Shown here: in pieces, positions 7,194 to 16,857 of the stretch
Position numbering within the stretch: position 1 is the first letter of the stretch
Layout of the letters: each line of letters starts with the position of its first letter
The notes under the pieces: generated by a model
The model's database searches: none
Seen by the model: the letters and a program-made list of their open reading frames with translations, nothing else
What the model was told of the DNA's origin: nothing
Assembly: GCA_020846855.1 (NCBI GenBank)
Contig: JADLDD010000087.1
Coordinates: 1-39,624, forward strand
Reading direction: 5' to 3'
DNA length: 39,624 bases
Origin: Acidimicrobiia bacterium
GTDB lineage: Bacteria > Actinomycetota > Acidimicrobiia > IMCC26256 > JADLDD01
Position numbers and translations under genes: made by a program

Positions 7194-8266
7194 CCTTCGT
7201 CACCCTCGGGCAGCTCCGCGGCCGGAGCCGCGCCTCCGGTCTCGAGCGCAGGAGCCCCTGTGCCGGGACCACCACCCCGCCGGGACGGGCGGACCATGGC
7301 CACGCCGAAGGCACCCACCGCCGCGACGGCCGGGATGCCGAGCAGCCACCACGCCGCGCTCGGCGGCTTCTTCTGCGCGGTGTCGGAGATGTTGAGCTTC
7401 ACGAACTGGGAGACCGACTTGATGCCGTTGCGCTCGTTGCGGGCGCCGTCCCAGACCGCGAACGCGATGTCGGTCGTCTGACCGGCTGCGAAGGTCGGGT
7501 GCATCGGGTCGGCGGCCTCGAACGGCCGCTCGAACACGACCGCCCACCGGCCCCCGGCGCCGTGGCCCGAGTACTCGCCGCGGCCACCGACGGTCTGGCG
7601 TTGGGCGGGGCTCAGGGTGCTGAACCCGGTGGCCACGAGGTCCTGGGTCGGGCGGTTGCCCGTCGCCATGACGTTGCCAGCGGCCTTGGCCGGGTAGTTG
7701 AGGTCGCCGAAGGGCTGGACCTCGTCGACGTAGGCGTCGGGGTGGGCGCTCTGCGGCCAGCGGCCCCCGGGGTTCTCCCGGTCGGCCCTCCACTGCCAGA
7801 TGTTGACGCCGCCGTCGGCCTGGCCCATGCAGACGGACGGCACCGTGGAGCCGGCGACGGACGGGAACTCGATCGCGGCGGCATCGGCGAAGCGGTCGGG
7901 GGCTCCGATGGATGCGTCGCGGGTGGTGTCGTTCCACTCGAGCCGCACGTAGAGGCGATCGCCGAAGTGGAGCGCCTTGGCCGTCACGCTGGGGATGGTG
8001 CCGCCCCCGAACGGGTACGACGTCTGCTGCGCGGTGAGCTGGACGTCGAGCGCCGGCGCGTCCTTCCACACCCCGGCCCCGGGGTCGAGGCTCGGCTTCT
8101 CGTAGGCGCGCCGCGCCGTGATGGTGGTGGTCTGCGACGCCGCCGGGTTGGCGCCCAGGACCTGCATGGTCGCGGCCGCCGCGGCGGCCACGGCCACCAC
8201 GCCGATCGAGGCCCGCCGCGCGCTCCAACGCCCGGGTCGCCGGGCCGTGTGGGTGTCGTCGTTCAT
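7190..8266 (-). CDS. EB_dh-type haem b gamma subunit of the molybdoenzyme
   Basis: A 358-residue exported subunit resembling the ethylbenzene dehydrogenase gamma family (EB_dh), which holds one haem b and passes electrons between the Fe-S subunit and an external partner. An N-terminal hydrophobic segment at about 20-42 (IGVVAVAAAAAATMQVLGA, then NPAASQ) serves as a signal peptide or anchor. The beta-sandwich part contains KALHFGDRLYVRLEWNDTTRD, ADAAAIEFP, VCMGQADGGVNIWQW and DIAFAVWDGARNERNG, all typical of the family. The Met in VCMG is a plausible axial haem ligand. Unlike soluble EbdC, it has a C-terminal helix (about 305-325, WWLLGIPAVAAVGAFGVAM) and a Pro/Gly-rich tail, so it is probably membrane-tethered. 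It overlaps both neighbours by 4 nt. Confidence 0.8.
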   Translation of the reverse strand: MNDDTHTARRPGRWSARRASIGVVAVAAAAAATMQVLGANPAASQTTTITARRAYEKPSLDPGAGVWKDAPALDVQLTAQQTSYPFGGGTIPSVTAKALHFGDRLYVRLEWNDTTRDASIGAPDRFADAAAIEFPSVAGSTVPSVCMGQADGGVNIWQWRADRENPGGRWPQSAHPDAYVDEVQPFGDLNYPAKAAGNVMATGNRPTQDLVATGFSTLSPAQRQTVGGRGEYSGHGAGGRWAVVFERPFEAADPMHPTFAAGQTTDIAFAVWDGARNERNGIKSVSQFVKLNISDTAQKKPPSAAWWLLGIPAVAAVGAFGVAMVRPSRRGGGPGTGAPALETGGAAPAAELPEGDEG

Positions 8267-9114
8267 CGTTCCTCGCTCGCCGGCACGGCGCCTCGCCGCG
8301 CTCCCAACTCGACCGGTACCGGGTCCGGTTCACCCGCCGGTCCCACCGTCCCGCCGACCGTCATCATCTCGGCGCCGCATCCGCCGTCGTCGGGCTCCGG
8401 GCGGGGCACCGGCTCGTCGAGCACCTCGAGCGGCGTCACCCCGAAGTGCTCCATGTCGCGCTCCAGCCACGCCGCCAGCAGCGCCCCGGCGTCGCGCAGC
8501 AGCGCCGAGGTGCCCACCGCTGCGATCCGCCGGCCCGTGCTCGGCGCCCACCGGCCCAGGTGCTCCGAGAGGAAGGCGGCCTGGGTGCGTTCGCACTCCG
8601 CCACCTCATCGGGACCGCGCTCGGCGAGGGCGTGGGCCTCCTTGACCGCCATCAGGGCCATGAACTCGAGCTCGGTCACGAGGTGGTCGGGGCGTTCGCG
8701 CTCCACCCCGCCGACCTGCACGCCGTGGGCCCGGTAGAAGGCGCCGACGTCGGCCATCGTGTCGGACTGGCGGAACACGTCGCCGGGCTCGTAGGCGGTC
8801 TCATACGGCGGGCAGTCCTCGGGCTCGATGTGGGTGAACAGGCGCTGGTGGGCGTCGCGCAGCTCGTCGAGGGCCCGACCCCCGCCCGCCGCCGCGGCGA
8901 AGCGGTCGACGTCGCCGAGCACCTCGCCCAGCGGGCCGTCGACCGCCGCGTCGCCGGTGGTCAGGCCCGACGCGACGGGCAGCACCCCTTCGACCAGGCG
9001 CTCCCAGTGGGCCGGCGTGGGGAACGCCAGGACCCGGGTGAGCAGCTCGTAGACGGCCGCGCGCGCCACGGCCGTCTCCCAGGCGCTCGGCGTCTCGGTG
9101 GTGGCGGTGCTCAT
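8263..9114 (-). CDS. TorD/NarJ-family molybdoenzyme chaperone
   Basis: A 283-residue cytoplasmic chaperone of the TorD/DmsD/NarJ group, which protects the alpha-subunit apoprotein during cofactor insertion and Tat export. The signature lies mid-protein: PEDCPPYETAYEPGDVFRQSDTMADVGAFYRAHG, with the Y/F-rich PxxxT stretch, then LVTELEFMALMAVKEAHAL and FLSEHLGRWAP. The C-terminal tail of about 60 residues is longer than usual and acidic, ending with Pro/Glu-rich sequence. It starts 7 nt after the Fe-S subunit gene and its stop overlaps the gamma-subunit start (ATGA), so translation is likely coupled. Its place between the beta and gamma genes matches the layout of type II operons. Confidence 0.87.
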   Translation of the reverse strand: MSTATTETPSAWETAVARAAVYELLTRVLAFPTPAHWERLVEGVLPVASGLTTGDAAVDGPLGEVLGDVDRFAAAAGGGRALDELRDAHQRLFTHIEPEDCPPYETAYEPGDVFRQSDTMADVGAFYRAHGVQVGGVERERPDHLVTELEFMALMAVKEAHALAERGPDEVAECERTQAAFLSEHLGRWAPSTGRRIAAVGTSALLRDAGALLAAWLERDMEHFGVTPLEVLDEPVPRPEPDDGGCGAEMMTVGGTVGPAGEPDPVPVELGARRGAVPASEER

Positions 9115-9121
9115 CCGGGCC

Positions 9122-10353
<1,232 letters not shown>

Positions 10354-10354
<1 letters not shown>

Positions 10355-10725
10355 CAGGGCTCCGATCGGGGGTACGGCTCTCCGAAGGTTGCTGCGATCA
10401 CCTCGTCGACCAGGGCGAGGCCGCGGCGCTGGGCCACAGCGTGGGCGCCCGCGTACTCGGGGTCGGTGAACAGGGTGCGGATCCGGTCGGGCGGCCAGCC
10501 GAGCAGCGCGTACTCCTCCACGAAGCAGCGGGCCAGCTCGCGGTCGCCGTCGACGCCGGGCGGGAGCCGGAACCGGACACCGACGAGCTCGAAGGGGTCG
10601 TCGTCCTCGACGTCCTTGTCGGTGCCGTGCGCGGCCCGGGGGCCCGACGGCATCCGCGGCGCCGTGGGGACCAGGGCGCCGCCCTCGCGCCGGCCGAGGA
10701 ACTGCACGGGCTCGGACCGGCTCAT
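10354..10725 (-). CDS. Unrecognised 123-aa protein between the alpha and beta subunit genes
   Basis: This small acidic protein is not recognised. The first 40 residues look disordered (MSRSEPVQFLGRREGG, then Pro/Gly-rich and KDVEDDDPF). The rest seems compact and helical: VGVRFRLPPGVDGDRELARC, FVEEYALLGWPPDRIRTLF and DPEYAGAHAVAQRRGLALVDEVIAATFG. It has one Cys and no signal peptide or membrane segment. It overlaps the alpha gene upstream (ATGA) and the beta gene downstream (TGATG), so it should be translated with them in fixed ratio. An assembly factor or small accessory subunit is the natural inference, but no catalytic or cofactor motif supports either. Classical narGHJI and ebdABCD operons have no gene at this place. 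Confidence 0.7.
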
Positions 10726-13700
10726 GCCTTCTTCACCTTGGTGAGGCCGCCGGCGAGGTAGGTGCGCATGGAGCGGTTCTCGCCGCCGGGCGCGTAGCCG
10801 CCCTTGCCCCGCACCCACGGACCGCCGGTCAGGTTGCCGTCCTCGGCCTTGGTGATCCTGACCAGGGTCTCCTTGGGGACGGTGTTGATGGCGTGGTTGT
10901 CGACGTCGAAGCCGAACAGGAACCCCATCCCGGCCGCCTTCTTGTGGAAGAGGGTGTCGGTCTGGTGGATGGGGGGCGCCCAACCCCTGGTGATGCTCTG
11001 CTGGCTGCCGTGGCGGAAGCTCGCCTGGTAGCCGGTCCCGGCGGCCAGGGCCCGCCCGTCGGGCCGTTCCTTGGCCGCGCGCACCGTGCGGGGCGTGGCC
11101 ATGTAGAAGGCGTGCTTGAGCATCGTCACGCCGCGGGGGTAGGCCCGGTTGGCGGACACCCGGACCATCAGGCGGGCCGCCTCGTAGAACGGGTCGTCCT
11201 CGTCCCAGCCGACGTAGGGCCGGTCGGCGGGGTTGGCGTCGACCCACACGTGGTCGCCGTTGGCGAGGCCGAGCTCCTTGAGGTCGGCGGGGTTCATGTG
11301 GAGCTGCGGGTCGCCGATGCCCGGCGAGCGCTTGTCGGCCCGGTAGGGGTCGGCGAAGCTCGTGTTCCAGATCCAGTGCCAGTCGGTGACCGCCCACGAC
11401 GAGTGGGTGCTGTGGCGCGACTTGGGGGTCAGGCACGTGAAGCGGAAGCCCTGCTCGACGAGCGGGTTCTTCGTCTTCTTCACCTTCGACCACGGCATCT
11501 TCACGTTGCGCACCGACCGGAGGTCGGCGTCGAGGGTGTCGAGGGGGATGCCGTAGTCCTTGGGCCGGATGTAGGGGCTGGTCGAGACGATCACGTTGGG
11601 CAGGTAGGGCGTGGCCTCCACCGCCTCCCGGTGCACGATCAGGTTCTCGCCGTACTCGATCGCCTCGGGGATGTCGCAGTACGCGTTGAGGCGGCCGGTG
11701 TCGGTGTAGAAGGGCAGGCTGTCGGTGATCTGCTCACGGAACGGGATGCGCGGGTAGGTGCGGTACTGCATCAGCGCGCCGCCCGGCTCGCCGTACTTGC
11801 CGCCCATGATGTCGGCGGTGTTGTAGCCCTCGGTGGTCCACGACCCCGCCATGACGCGGTCGAGGTAGACCTCGGGCTCCTCGGCGAAGGCCCACATGTC
11901 GGCGAGACGGGGCTCCTTCACCAGCTTGGCGAGGGCCCGGCCGATGCCGGCGAACACCGCGATGTCGTCGCGGGTGTCGTGGAGCGGTTCGATCCCGCCC
12001 TTCCAGAGCTGGAGGAAGGGGTTGGAGCAGGAGCCGGCCATCTCGACCGTCTTGAACTCGAGCCACGAGTTGACGGGCAGGACGACGTCGGCGAACTCGG
12101 CCGAGCCCGTCCACTCGATCTGCTGATCGACGATCATGTCGATCTTCGGGTTCACCTCGTGGACGAGGTGGTACACCCACTTGGCCTGGTTGATGACGTT
12201 CGCGTTGTTGTACCAGAGCACCTTGGTGGGGGTGGGCATGTGGGACTTGCCCGTGAACACCCGCCGGCCGCCCTTGGGGAGCTCCGCGATGAGGGGCCGC
12301 TCGCCGTAGCCCCAGTAACTCATCTCCTCGCCGTGGATGTAGTGCTTGGTGGTCTTGGCGGTGTAGCGGTCCTTGCGGTCCATCAGCGGGTTGAACGGGT
12401 CCTCGTTCACGTAGCCGCCGATGCCGGGGCCGAACCACGGCGCCGCGTGCCAGATGCCGCCCTTGTAGTTGCCGGCCCACGTGCTCACCCCGGCGCCGGG
12501 GATCCCGATGTTGCCGGTGAGCATCGACACCAGGTAGCAGGCCCGGTTGTGCAGGGTGGCGTGGAAGTAGTGGTTGACGCCCTCGCCCACGTGGATGGCG
12601 GCCGGCTTGATCGTGGCCAGGTCGTCGATGAGGCGCTCCACGAGGTTCCGGGGCGAGCCCGTGATGTCGCAGACGGTGTCGAGGTCGTAGTCCTTCAGGT
12701 GCGTCCGGTGCATCGCGAACACCGTCGCCGCCTTGACCTTCTTGCCGTCGGCAAGGGTGACCTCTCCCTCCCAGTCGAGGGCCGGGTCGAAGGGCAGGTT
12801 CTTGCCGACCTCCTCGCGGTGCAGGGAGACGGGCTTGCCGGTCGCGGCGTCGACGGCGACGCGGTCGCCGAGCTGCTCGTACTGCTCGGGCTCCATCCCG
12901 TGCAGCTCGAAGCTCGGGCCGTCGGCGGGGAGGCGGTTGCGGTACCCGGGGAAGACCTCGTCGGCCCGGAGGCGCTTCAGGTTGTCGAGGCGCACGACGG
13001 TCGGCATGTCGGTGAAGCGCTTGAGGAAGTCGACGTCGTAGGCCTTGCGGTCGATGAGGCCCTTGGCGAGACCGAGGATCAGGGCGGTGTCGGAGAGGCC
13101 GGCGCGCACCGGGATCCAGTAGTCGGACTTCGACGACGGCGCCCCGTACTCGGGGATGATCGAGACGATCTTGCCGCCGCGCTCCATGGTCTCGTGGAAC
13201 CAGTGGCTGTCGGCCATCTTGTTCTCGACCAGGTTCTTGCCGACCATCACGACGAGGCGGCTGTGGCGCATGTCGTTCATGTCGACCTCGGAGGTCTGGA
13301 GGCCGGTCACGAACGGGAAGCCGGGCGCCTGGTCGCCACGCCACGTGTACTCGGACCAGTCGCGCCCGCCGACCGCTTCGTCGGGGCCGACGCCGCGGAC
13401 CTTGGCGTCGAGCAGGGCCATGGTGGAGGCGAAGCGGAAGAGGCCGAACTTGCCCGCCGCGCCGTGGATCGGCAGCGACGAGCCGAACTTCATCGTGCGG
13501 ACGCCCGAGCCCTCCCAGAACTCGAGCATCTCCTTCTCGTAGCCGTCCGCGTCGAGGAGGCGACGCCGGCCGTCGCGGCCGCTGTAGGTCTTGGCGATCG
13601 CCTCGAGGCCGCGGGCGGTGTAGGAGTCGGCCTCCTTCCACGAGACGCGGACGAACTCGTCGTCGCCGCGGGCGTCGAACTTGTACTTGGATCGCAGCTT

Positions 13701-14252
13701 CGGCTCGTCGGACAGCGACGGGAAGCCGTCGTCGGCCCACTGCTTCCAGCCCTTGCGCAGCATCGGGTACTTGGCCCGATACGGGCCGTAGGCACGCCGG
13801 TGCATCGTGAACCCCTTGGGGCAGCCCCGGGGGTTCCAGTGGACGGTCGAGCGGTTGCCCTGCGGATCGGAGTAGCGGTCGCCGTCGTAGTTCTGCTCGA
13901 TGCGGACCACGACGCCGTTGCGCTTGAAGGCCCGCAGCCGGCACATGTGCGTGTCGTTGGGCGCGCAGATGAACGTGAAGGAGTCGTCGTAGGCGTAGAG
14001 GTCGCGGTAGACCTTCTCCCAACCGCGCTCGGGGTAGGCCAGGAGCGGGTTCTCGACGCCCTGGGCGGGCCGCAGGAACGACAGCGGCATGTTCGTGCCC
14101 ACGTAGGCGGCGAGCGCCCCCGCGCCCGAGTACTGGAGGAAGTTGCGGCGGCTCAGGGGCCGCGCCACCGGGTTGCCGACCGGGCCGGCCGGGTCGGTCC
14201 CGCCGGTCGCCGATTCGCGCGCGGGTCCAGACCCGTCGTCAGGTACGCCCAT
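10722..14252 (-). CDS. Tat-exported molybdopterin alpha subunit, type II DMSO reductase family
   Basis: A 1176-residue catalytic subunit with bis-MGD and an FS0 Fe-S cluster, in the group holding nitrate reductase, nitrite oxidoreductase, chlorate/selenate reductase and ethylbenzene dehydrogenase. A Tat signal, SRRNFLQ (34-40), lies before a hydrophobic stretch. The FS0 motif is Cys96-x3-Asp100-x3-Cys104, with Cys144 in WNPRGCPKG; the Asp occupies a position usually held by Cys. Asp307 (WRGDQAPGFPF) is the likely Mo ligand of type II enzymes. Later parts show VMVGKNLVENKMADSHWF, ADVVLPVNSWLEF and a C-terminal MopB-binding domain. I chose ATG at 14252 because GGCGGTGAG precedes it; an upstream in-frame start at 14309 is weaker. 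The substrate and direction of catalysis are not determined. Confidence 0.93.
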   Translation of the reverse strand: MGVPDDGSGPARESATGGTDPAGPVGNPVARPLSRRNFLQYSGAGALAAYVGTNMPLSFLRPAQGVENPLLAYPERGWEKVYRDLYAYDDSFTFICAPNDTHMCRLRAFKRNGVVVRIEQNYDGDRYSDPQGNRSTVHWNPRGCPKGFTMHRRAYGPYRAKYPMLRKGWKQWADDGFPSLSDEPKLRSKYKFDARGDDEFVRVSWKEADSYTARGLEAIAKTYSGRDGRRRLLDADGYEKEMLEFWEGSGVRTMKFGSSLPIHGAAGKFGLFRFASTMALLDAKVRGVGPDEAVGGRDWSEYTWRGDQAPGFPFVTGLQTSEVDMNDMRHSRLVVMVGKNLVENKMADSHWFHETMERGGKIVSIIPEYGAPSSKSDYWIPVRAGLSDTALILGLAKGLIDRKAYDVDFLKRFTDMPTVVRLDNLKRLRADEVFPGYRNRLPADGPSFELHGMEPEQYEQLGDRVAVDAATGKPVSLHREEVGKNLPFDPALDWEGEVTLADGKKVKAATVFAMHRTHLKDYDLDTVCDITGSPRNLVERLIDDLATIKPAAIHVGEGVNHYFHATLHNRACYLVSMLTGNIGIPGAGVSTWAGNYKGGIWHAAPWFGPGIGGYVNEDPFNPLMDRKDRYTAKTTKHYIHGEEMSYWGYGERPLIAELPKGGRRVFTGKSHMPTPTKVLWYNNANVINQAKWVYHLVHEVNPKIDMIVDQQIEWTGSAEFADVVLPVNSWLEFKTVEMAGSCSNPFLQLWKGGIEPLHDTRDDIAVFAGIGRALAKLVKEPRLADMWAFAEEPEVYLDRVMAGSWTTEGYNTADIMGGKYGEPGGALMQYRTYPRIPFREQITDSLPFYTDTGRLNAYCDIPEAIEYGENLIVHREAVEATPYLPNVIVSTSPYIRPKDYGIPLDTLDADLRSVRNVKMPWSKVKKTKNPLVEQGFRFTCLTPKSRHSTHSSWAVTDWHWIWNTSFADPYRADKRSPGIGDPQLHMNPADLKELGLANGDHVWVDANPADRPYVGWDEDDPFYEAARLMVRVSANRAYPRGVTMLKHAFYMATPRTVRAAKERPDGRALAAGTGYQASFRHGSQQSITRGWAPPIHQTDTLFHKKAAGMGFLFGFDVDNHAINTVPKETLVRITKAEDGNLTGGPWVRGKGGYAPGGENRSMRTYLAGGLTKVKKA

Positions 14253-14534
14253 CTCACCGCCTTCGATCCGGATGCTCTGGGCAGCCTGAGGCATCCGGAG
14301 CGGGCCCAAGAAGGGCCGATGGTCCCCATCCTGGGACCCGATCGTTGCGGCCCCGGTGATCGCCGGTGCCGCCGGGGCGGCCCTGGCTCACGGACTCACA
14401 GATGGGCGCCATCCCGATGGCCGATGTGCCACGCCCGGGTCGCAGGCCCCCGGCCGGGCCCTTGACCCTAGGCTTCGGCCGTCCCCCGCGATATGTTCAG
14501 TGGACACCTGGAAAATTAGGCCCGAGGAGCAGCC
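14253..14534. promoter_or_regulatory. Divergent control region, molybdoenzyme operon / DUF2249 operon
   Basis: This 282-nt non-coding region separates two divergent operons. It holds two small dyads, GGTCCC-6-GGGACC (14321-14338) and GATGG-3-CCATC (14401-14413), plus an AT-richer patch at 14490-14520 (ATATGTTCAG, GAAAATTAGG) that may contain the plus-strand -10 (TATGTT, 14492-14497). No convincing -35 with 16-19 nt spacing was found, and I saw no clear FNR or NarL-type site. Confidence 0.4.
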
Positions 14535-14972
14535 ATGCCCGTCGTCGACCTACGACCCCTCCCCCCGCCCGAGCGCCACGCCACCGTCCACCGGGAGCTC
14601 GACGCGCTCGCGCCCGGCGAGACGCTGGAGCTGGTGAACGACCACAAGCCGGCCCCGCTGCGCCACGAGATCGAGGCCGAGCGCCCGGGCGAGTACTCCT
14701 GGACCGACGGCCAGGACGGCCCCGACGTGTTCACGGCCACCATCACCTGCCTGGCCCGCATCGTCGACGTGCGCCCCATGATCGCCCGGGGCGAGGAGCC
14801 GTTCGCCACGATCATGGCCGCCGTCGACGAGCTCGAGGACGGCCAGGACCTGGTGATCATCGTCCCGTTCGAGCCGGTGCCGCTCGAGGGCGTCCTGTCG
14901 GGCCAGGGCTTCACCTACAACGCCCGCCAGATCGGCGACGACTGGCGGGTCACCTTCCACCGGGAGGTCTAG
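14535..14972 (+). CDS. Tandem DUF2249 protein
   Basis: A 145-residue cytoplasmic protein with two DUF2249 domains, a small fold found beside denitrification and NO-response genes but of unknown biochemistry. Domain 1 (about 3-75) has VVDLRPLPPPERHATVHREL, then PGETLELVNDHKPAPLRHEI. Domain 2 (about 76-145) repeats the plan: IVDVRPMIARGEEPFATIM, then DGQDLVIIVPFEPVPLEGVL and a Phe/Tyr near FTYNARQ. GAGGAGCAGCC just before the ATG is a good ribosome site. The following membrane-protein gene begins 4 nt after its stop, so the two are co-transcribed. It faces away from the molybdoenzyme operon, which suggests shared respiratory regulation. Confidence 0.8.
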   Translation: MPVVDLRPLPPPERHATVHRELDALAPGETLELVNDHKPAPLRHEIEAERPGEYSWTDGQDGPDVFTATITCLARIVDVRPMIARGEEPFATIMAAVDELEDGQDLVIIVPFEPVPLEGVLSGQGFTYNARQIGDDWRVTFHREV

Positions 14973-14976
14973 CGCG

Positions 14977-16440
14977 GTGGGAGCACCCAGCACCTCGGTG
15001 CCCCCTCCCGGCCGCAAGCCGTCCGGGCCGCTGGGAGCCGGGCTCCCCTACATGGGCCCGGCCGCGGCTCCTCCGGCGTCGCTCCCCCTGTCGTTCCTCT
15101 TCGCGGCCGGGGTGGGGCTGTTCGGGTTCGGCCTCGCGCTGGCGGTCGAGGCCGGCGACGCGGTGGTGGGGCCGACGCTTCCCGAGGTGGTGGCGACCGT
15201 CCACCTGGCGATGCTCGCGTTCCTGTCGATGGCCGTGCTCGGGGCCGCCCACCAGTTCGGCCCGGTGGTCGCGGGCGGGCCGCTGCGGTCGGTGACCGCC
15301 GGCCGGGTGACCATGGCCGGGTTCACGATCGGGGCGTGGCTGCTGCCCTACTCCTTCGCCGCCGGCAACGACACCCTGCTGGTGACGGCCGGCCTGATCG
15401 CCTTCTCGGCCGTGTGCCTCGCGGCCTGGAACCTGTCGGGCCCCCTCTCGTTGCGGGTCGGCGGCGCCCCCATCGAGGGGCTGCGGTGGTCGGTGGGGTT
15501 CTTCGTGCTCACCGCGACCTTCGGGGTGGTGTACGCGTTCGACCTCCGCCACGGCTGGTTCGCGCTCTACTCCCACGTGGTCCTCGCCCACGCCCACCTG
15601 GGCCTGATCGGCTGGCTGGGCCTCTCGTACGTGGCCGTGGCCGAGAAGCTCTGGCCCATGTTCCTGCTCTCGCACCGGCCGACCACCCGTAGCGCCACCG
15701 TCGCGATCCGGCTGATACCGCCCGGGGTGCTGGTGCTCGCCACCGGGCTCCTGTTCGGGTGGACGCCCGTGGCGGTGGCCGGGGCCGTGCTCGTCGCCGG
15801 CGGGATCGGCGGCCACTTCTGGTCGCTGGGCGGGTTCATCCGGCACCGCAAGCGCAACCTCGAGCTGCTCCACGCGTTCATCCTCACCTCGGCCGCCCTG
15901 CTGGTAACCGCGGTGGTGTTCGGTCTCGTGGCCGGGCTCGCCGACGTGTCGAGCACCGTGCGCAGCCGGATGGTCTCGGCCGAGGTCGCGGCGCTAGTCG
16001 GCTGGCTCGGCCTCGCCATCATCGGGCACGTCCACAAGATCGTCCCGTTCATCGGCTGGACGGCGCTGCGCGCCAAGGGCGTCCACAAGAAGGCCGACGG
16101 CAAGCCGCTGCTCTTCGCCGACCTCTTCGACGGCCGGGTGGCCCGGGTCACGTACCTGACGGCGACGGTCGGGACGGTGGCCCTGCCCATCGGCTTCGCC
16201 ACCGCGACGGCCGGCGTGGTGACGGCGGCCGGCGTGGCGCTGGCGCTGACGTCGGTGCTGGTCGTCGCGAACCTCAGCCTGGGCCCGTCCCGGGCCGTGA
16301 GGGCAGCCCGTCAAGCGGAGGTCGCGGGCGGCGCTACCGTTGGCGGTGAGCGCCCGGCCGCCGCCGGCGCGGCGACCGGCCCGGTGGGCAGCCGGACGAC
16401 GAGCCCGTCGACCAGCCCGTCGACGAGCAGCGCGAACTGA
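14977..16440 (+). CDS. Haem-copper oxidase/NnrS-like polytopic membrane protein
   Basis: A 487-residue protein with about twelve hydrophobic helices and repeated helix-embedded His residues: VHLAMLAFLSMAVLGAAHQF, SHVVLAHAHLGLIGWLG, LLHAFILTS and IGHVHKIVPFIGW. This pattern is like subunit I of haem-copper oxidases and like NnrS proteins of NO metabolism, but the full His set and proton-channel residues of a working oxidase were not identified. It could be a NO/O2-responsive membrane haem protein. The last 50 residues are Ala/Gly/Ser/Thr-rich and probably disordered. GTG at 14977 lies 4 nt after the DUF2249 stop, with GGGAGG upstream. Its partners, DUF2249 and DUF59, often accompany such genes. 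The exact family is uncertain. Confidence 0.62.
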   Translation: MGAPSTSVPPPGRKPSGPLGAGLPYMGPAAAPPASLPLSFLFAAGVGLFGFGLALAVEAGDAVVGPTLPEVVATVHLAMLAFLSMAVLGAAHQFGPVVAGGPLRSVTAGRVTMAGFTIGAWLLPYSFAAGNDTLLVTAGLIAFSAVCLAAWNLSGPLSLRVGGAPIEGLRWSVGFFVLTATFGVVYAFDLRHGWFALYSHVVLAHAHLGLIGWLGLSYVAVAEKLWPMFLLSHRPTTRSATVAIRLIPPGVLVLATGLLFGWTPVAVAGAVLVAGGIGGHFWSLGGFIRHRKRNLELLHAFILTSAALLVTAVVFGLVAGLADVSSTVRSRMVSAEVAALVGWLGLAIIGHVHKIVPFIGWTALRAKGVHKKADGKPLLFADLFDGRVARVTYLTATVGTVALPIGFATATAGVVTAAGVALALTSVLVVANLSLGPSRAVRAARQAEVAGGATVGGERPAAAGAATGPVGSRTTSPSTSPSTSSAN

Positions 16441-16468
16441 CCGGCGCCGGAGCACGCAGGAGGCTGAC

Positions 16469-16792
16469 ATGGCCGATCCGGAGAAGGCGATAGAGGCGGT
16501 GCGCACGGGGTTGTCGTGCGTCCTCGACCCCGAGCTCGGGCTCGACATCGTCTCGCTCGGGCTCGTCTACGACATCCGGGTCGAGGGCGACGGCGTGGTC
16601 ATCGACATGACCCTCACCACCCCCGGCTGCCCGGTGTCGGAGAGCCTGCCCCTCGAGGCCCAGGAGGCGGCCCAGACCGCGCTCCTGATGACCCCCGGCC
16701 TCGACGCCCGGGTCGACGTGGTGTGGGATCCGCCGTGGACGATCGAGCGGATCGACCCCGACGCGGCCCGGGAGATCGGCCTCCGCGTCTGA
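16469..16792 (+). CDS. DUF59/MIP18-family Fe-S assembly protein
   Basis: A 107-residue protein of the DUF59 (MIP18, PaaD/SufT-like) family, small cytoplasmic factors that help mature Fe-S proteins. It shows the family core: VRTGLSCVLDPELGLDIVSL, GLVYDIRV, VVIDMTLTTPGCPVSESL with the conserved Cys in the TPGCP turn, and VDVVWDPPWTIERI near the C-terminus. The ATG at 16469 is preceded by a strong CAGGAGG. It is third in the DUF2249 operon. Given the Fe-S-rich complex encoded next door, a role in maturing that complex or its partners is plausible but inferred from position. Confidence 0.9.
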   Translation: MADPEKAIEAVRTGLSCVLDPELGLDIVSLGLVYDIRVEGDGVVIDMTLTTPGCPVSESLPLEAQEAAQTALLMTPGLDARVDVVWDPPWTIERIDPDAAREIGLRV

Positions 16793-16829
16793 GACCCTCC
16801 CGGGCCTGAGCTCCCGGCACCGGTCCGAG

Positions 16830-16845
16830 GCCCCGCGGCCGGGGC
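16830..16845. terminator. Possible bidirectional terminator hairpin
   Basis: GCCCCG-CGGC-CGGGGC forms a 6-bp GC stem with a 4-nt loop in the 65-nt gap between the convergent DUF59 and penicillin-binding protein genes. There is no T-run on either side, so intrinsic termination is not proven. Confidence 0.35.
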
Positions 16846-16857
16846 GCGCCCGGGTGC

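Noticed and set aside
10893-14465. A 1190-codon open frame on the plus strand across the molybdoenzyme alpha gene
   Set aside because: Its protein is low-complexity Val/Gly/Arg/Leu text without motifs, the usual antisense shadow of a GC-rich gene; the minus strand encodes a clear enzyme.
14462-14497. TTGACC plus TATGTT as a promoter for the DUF2249 operon
   Set aside because: The spacer would be 24 nt, too long for a normal sigma-70-type promoter.
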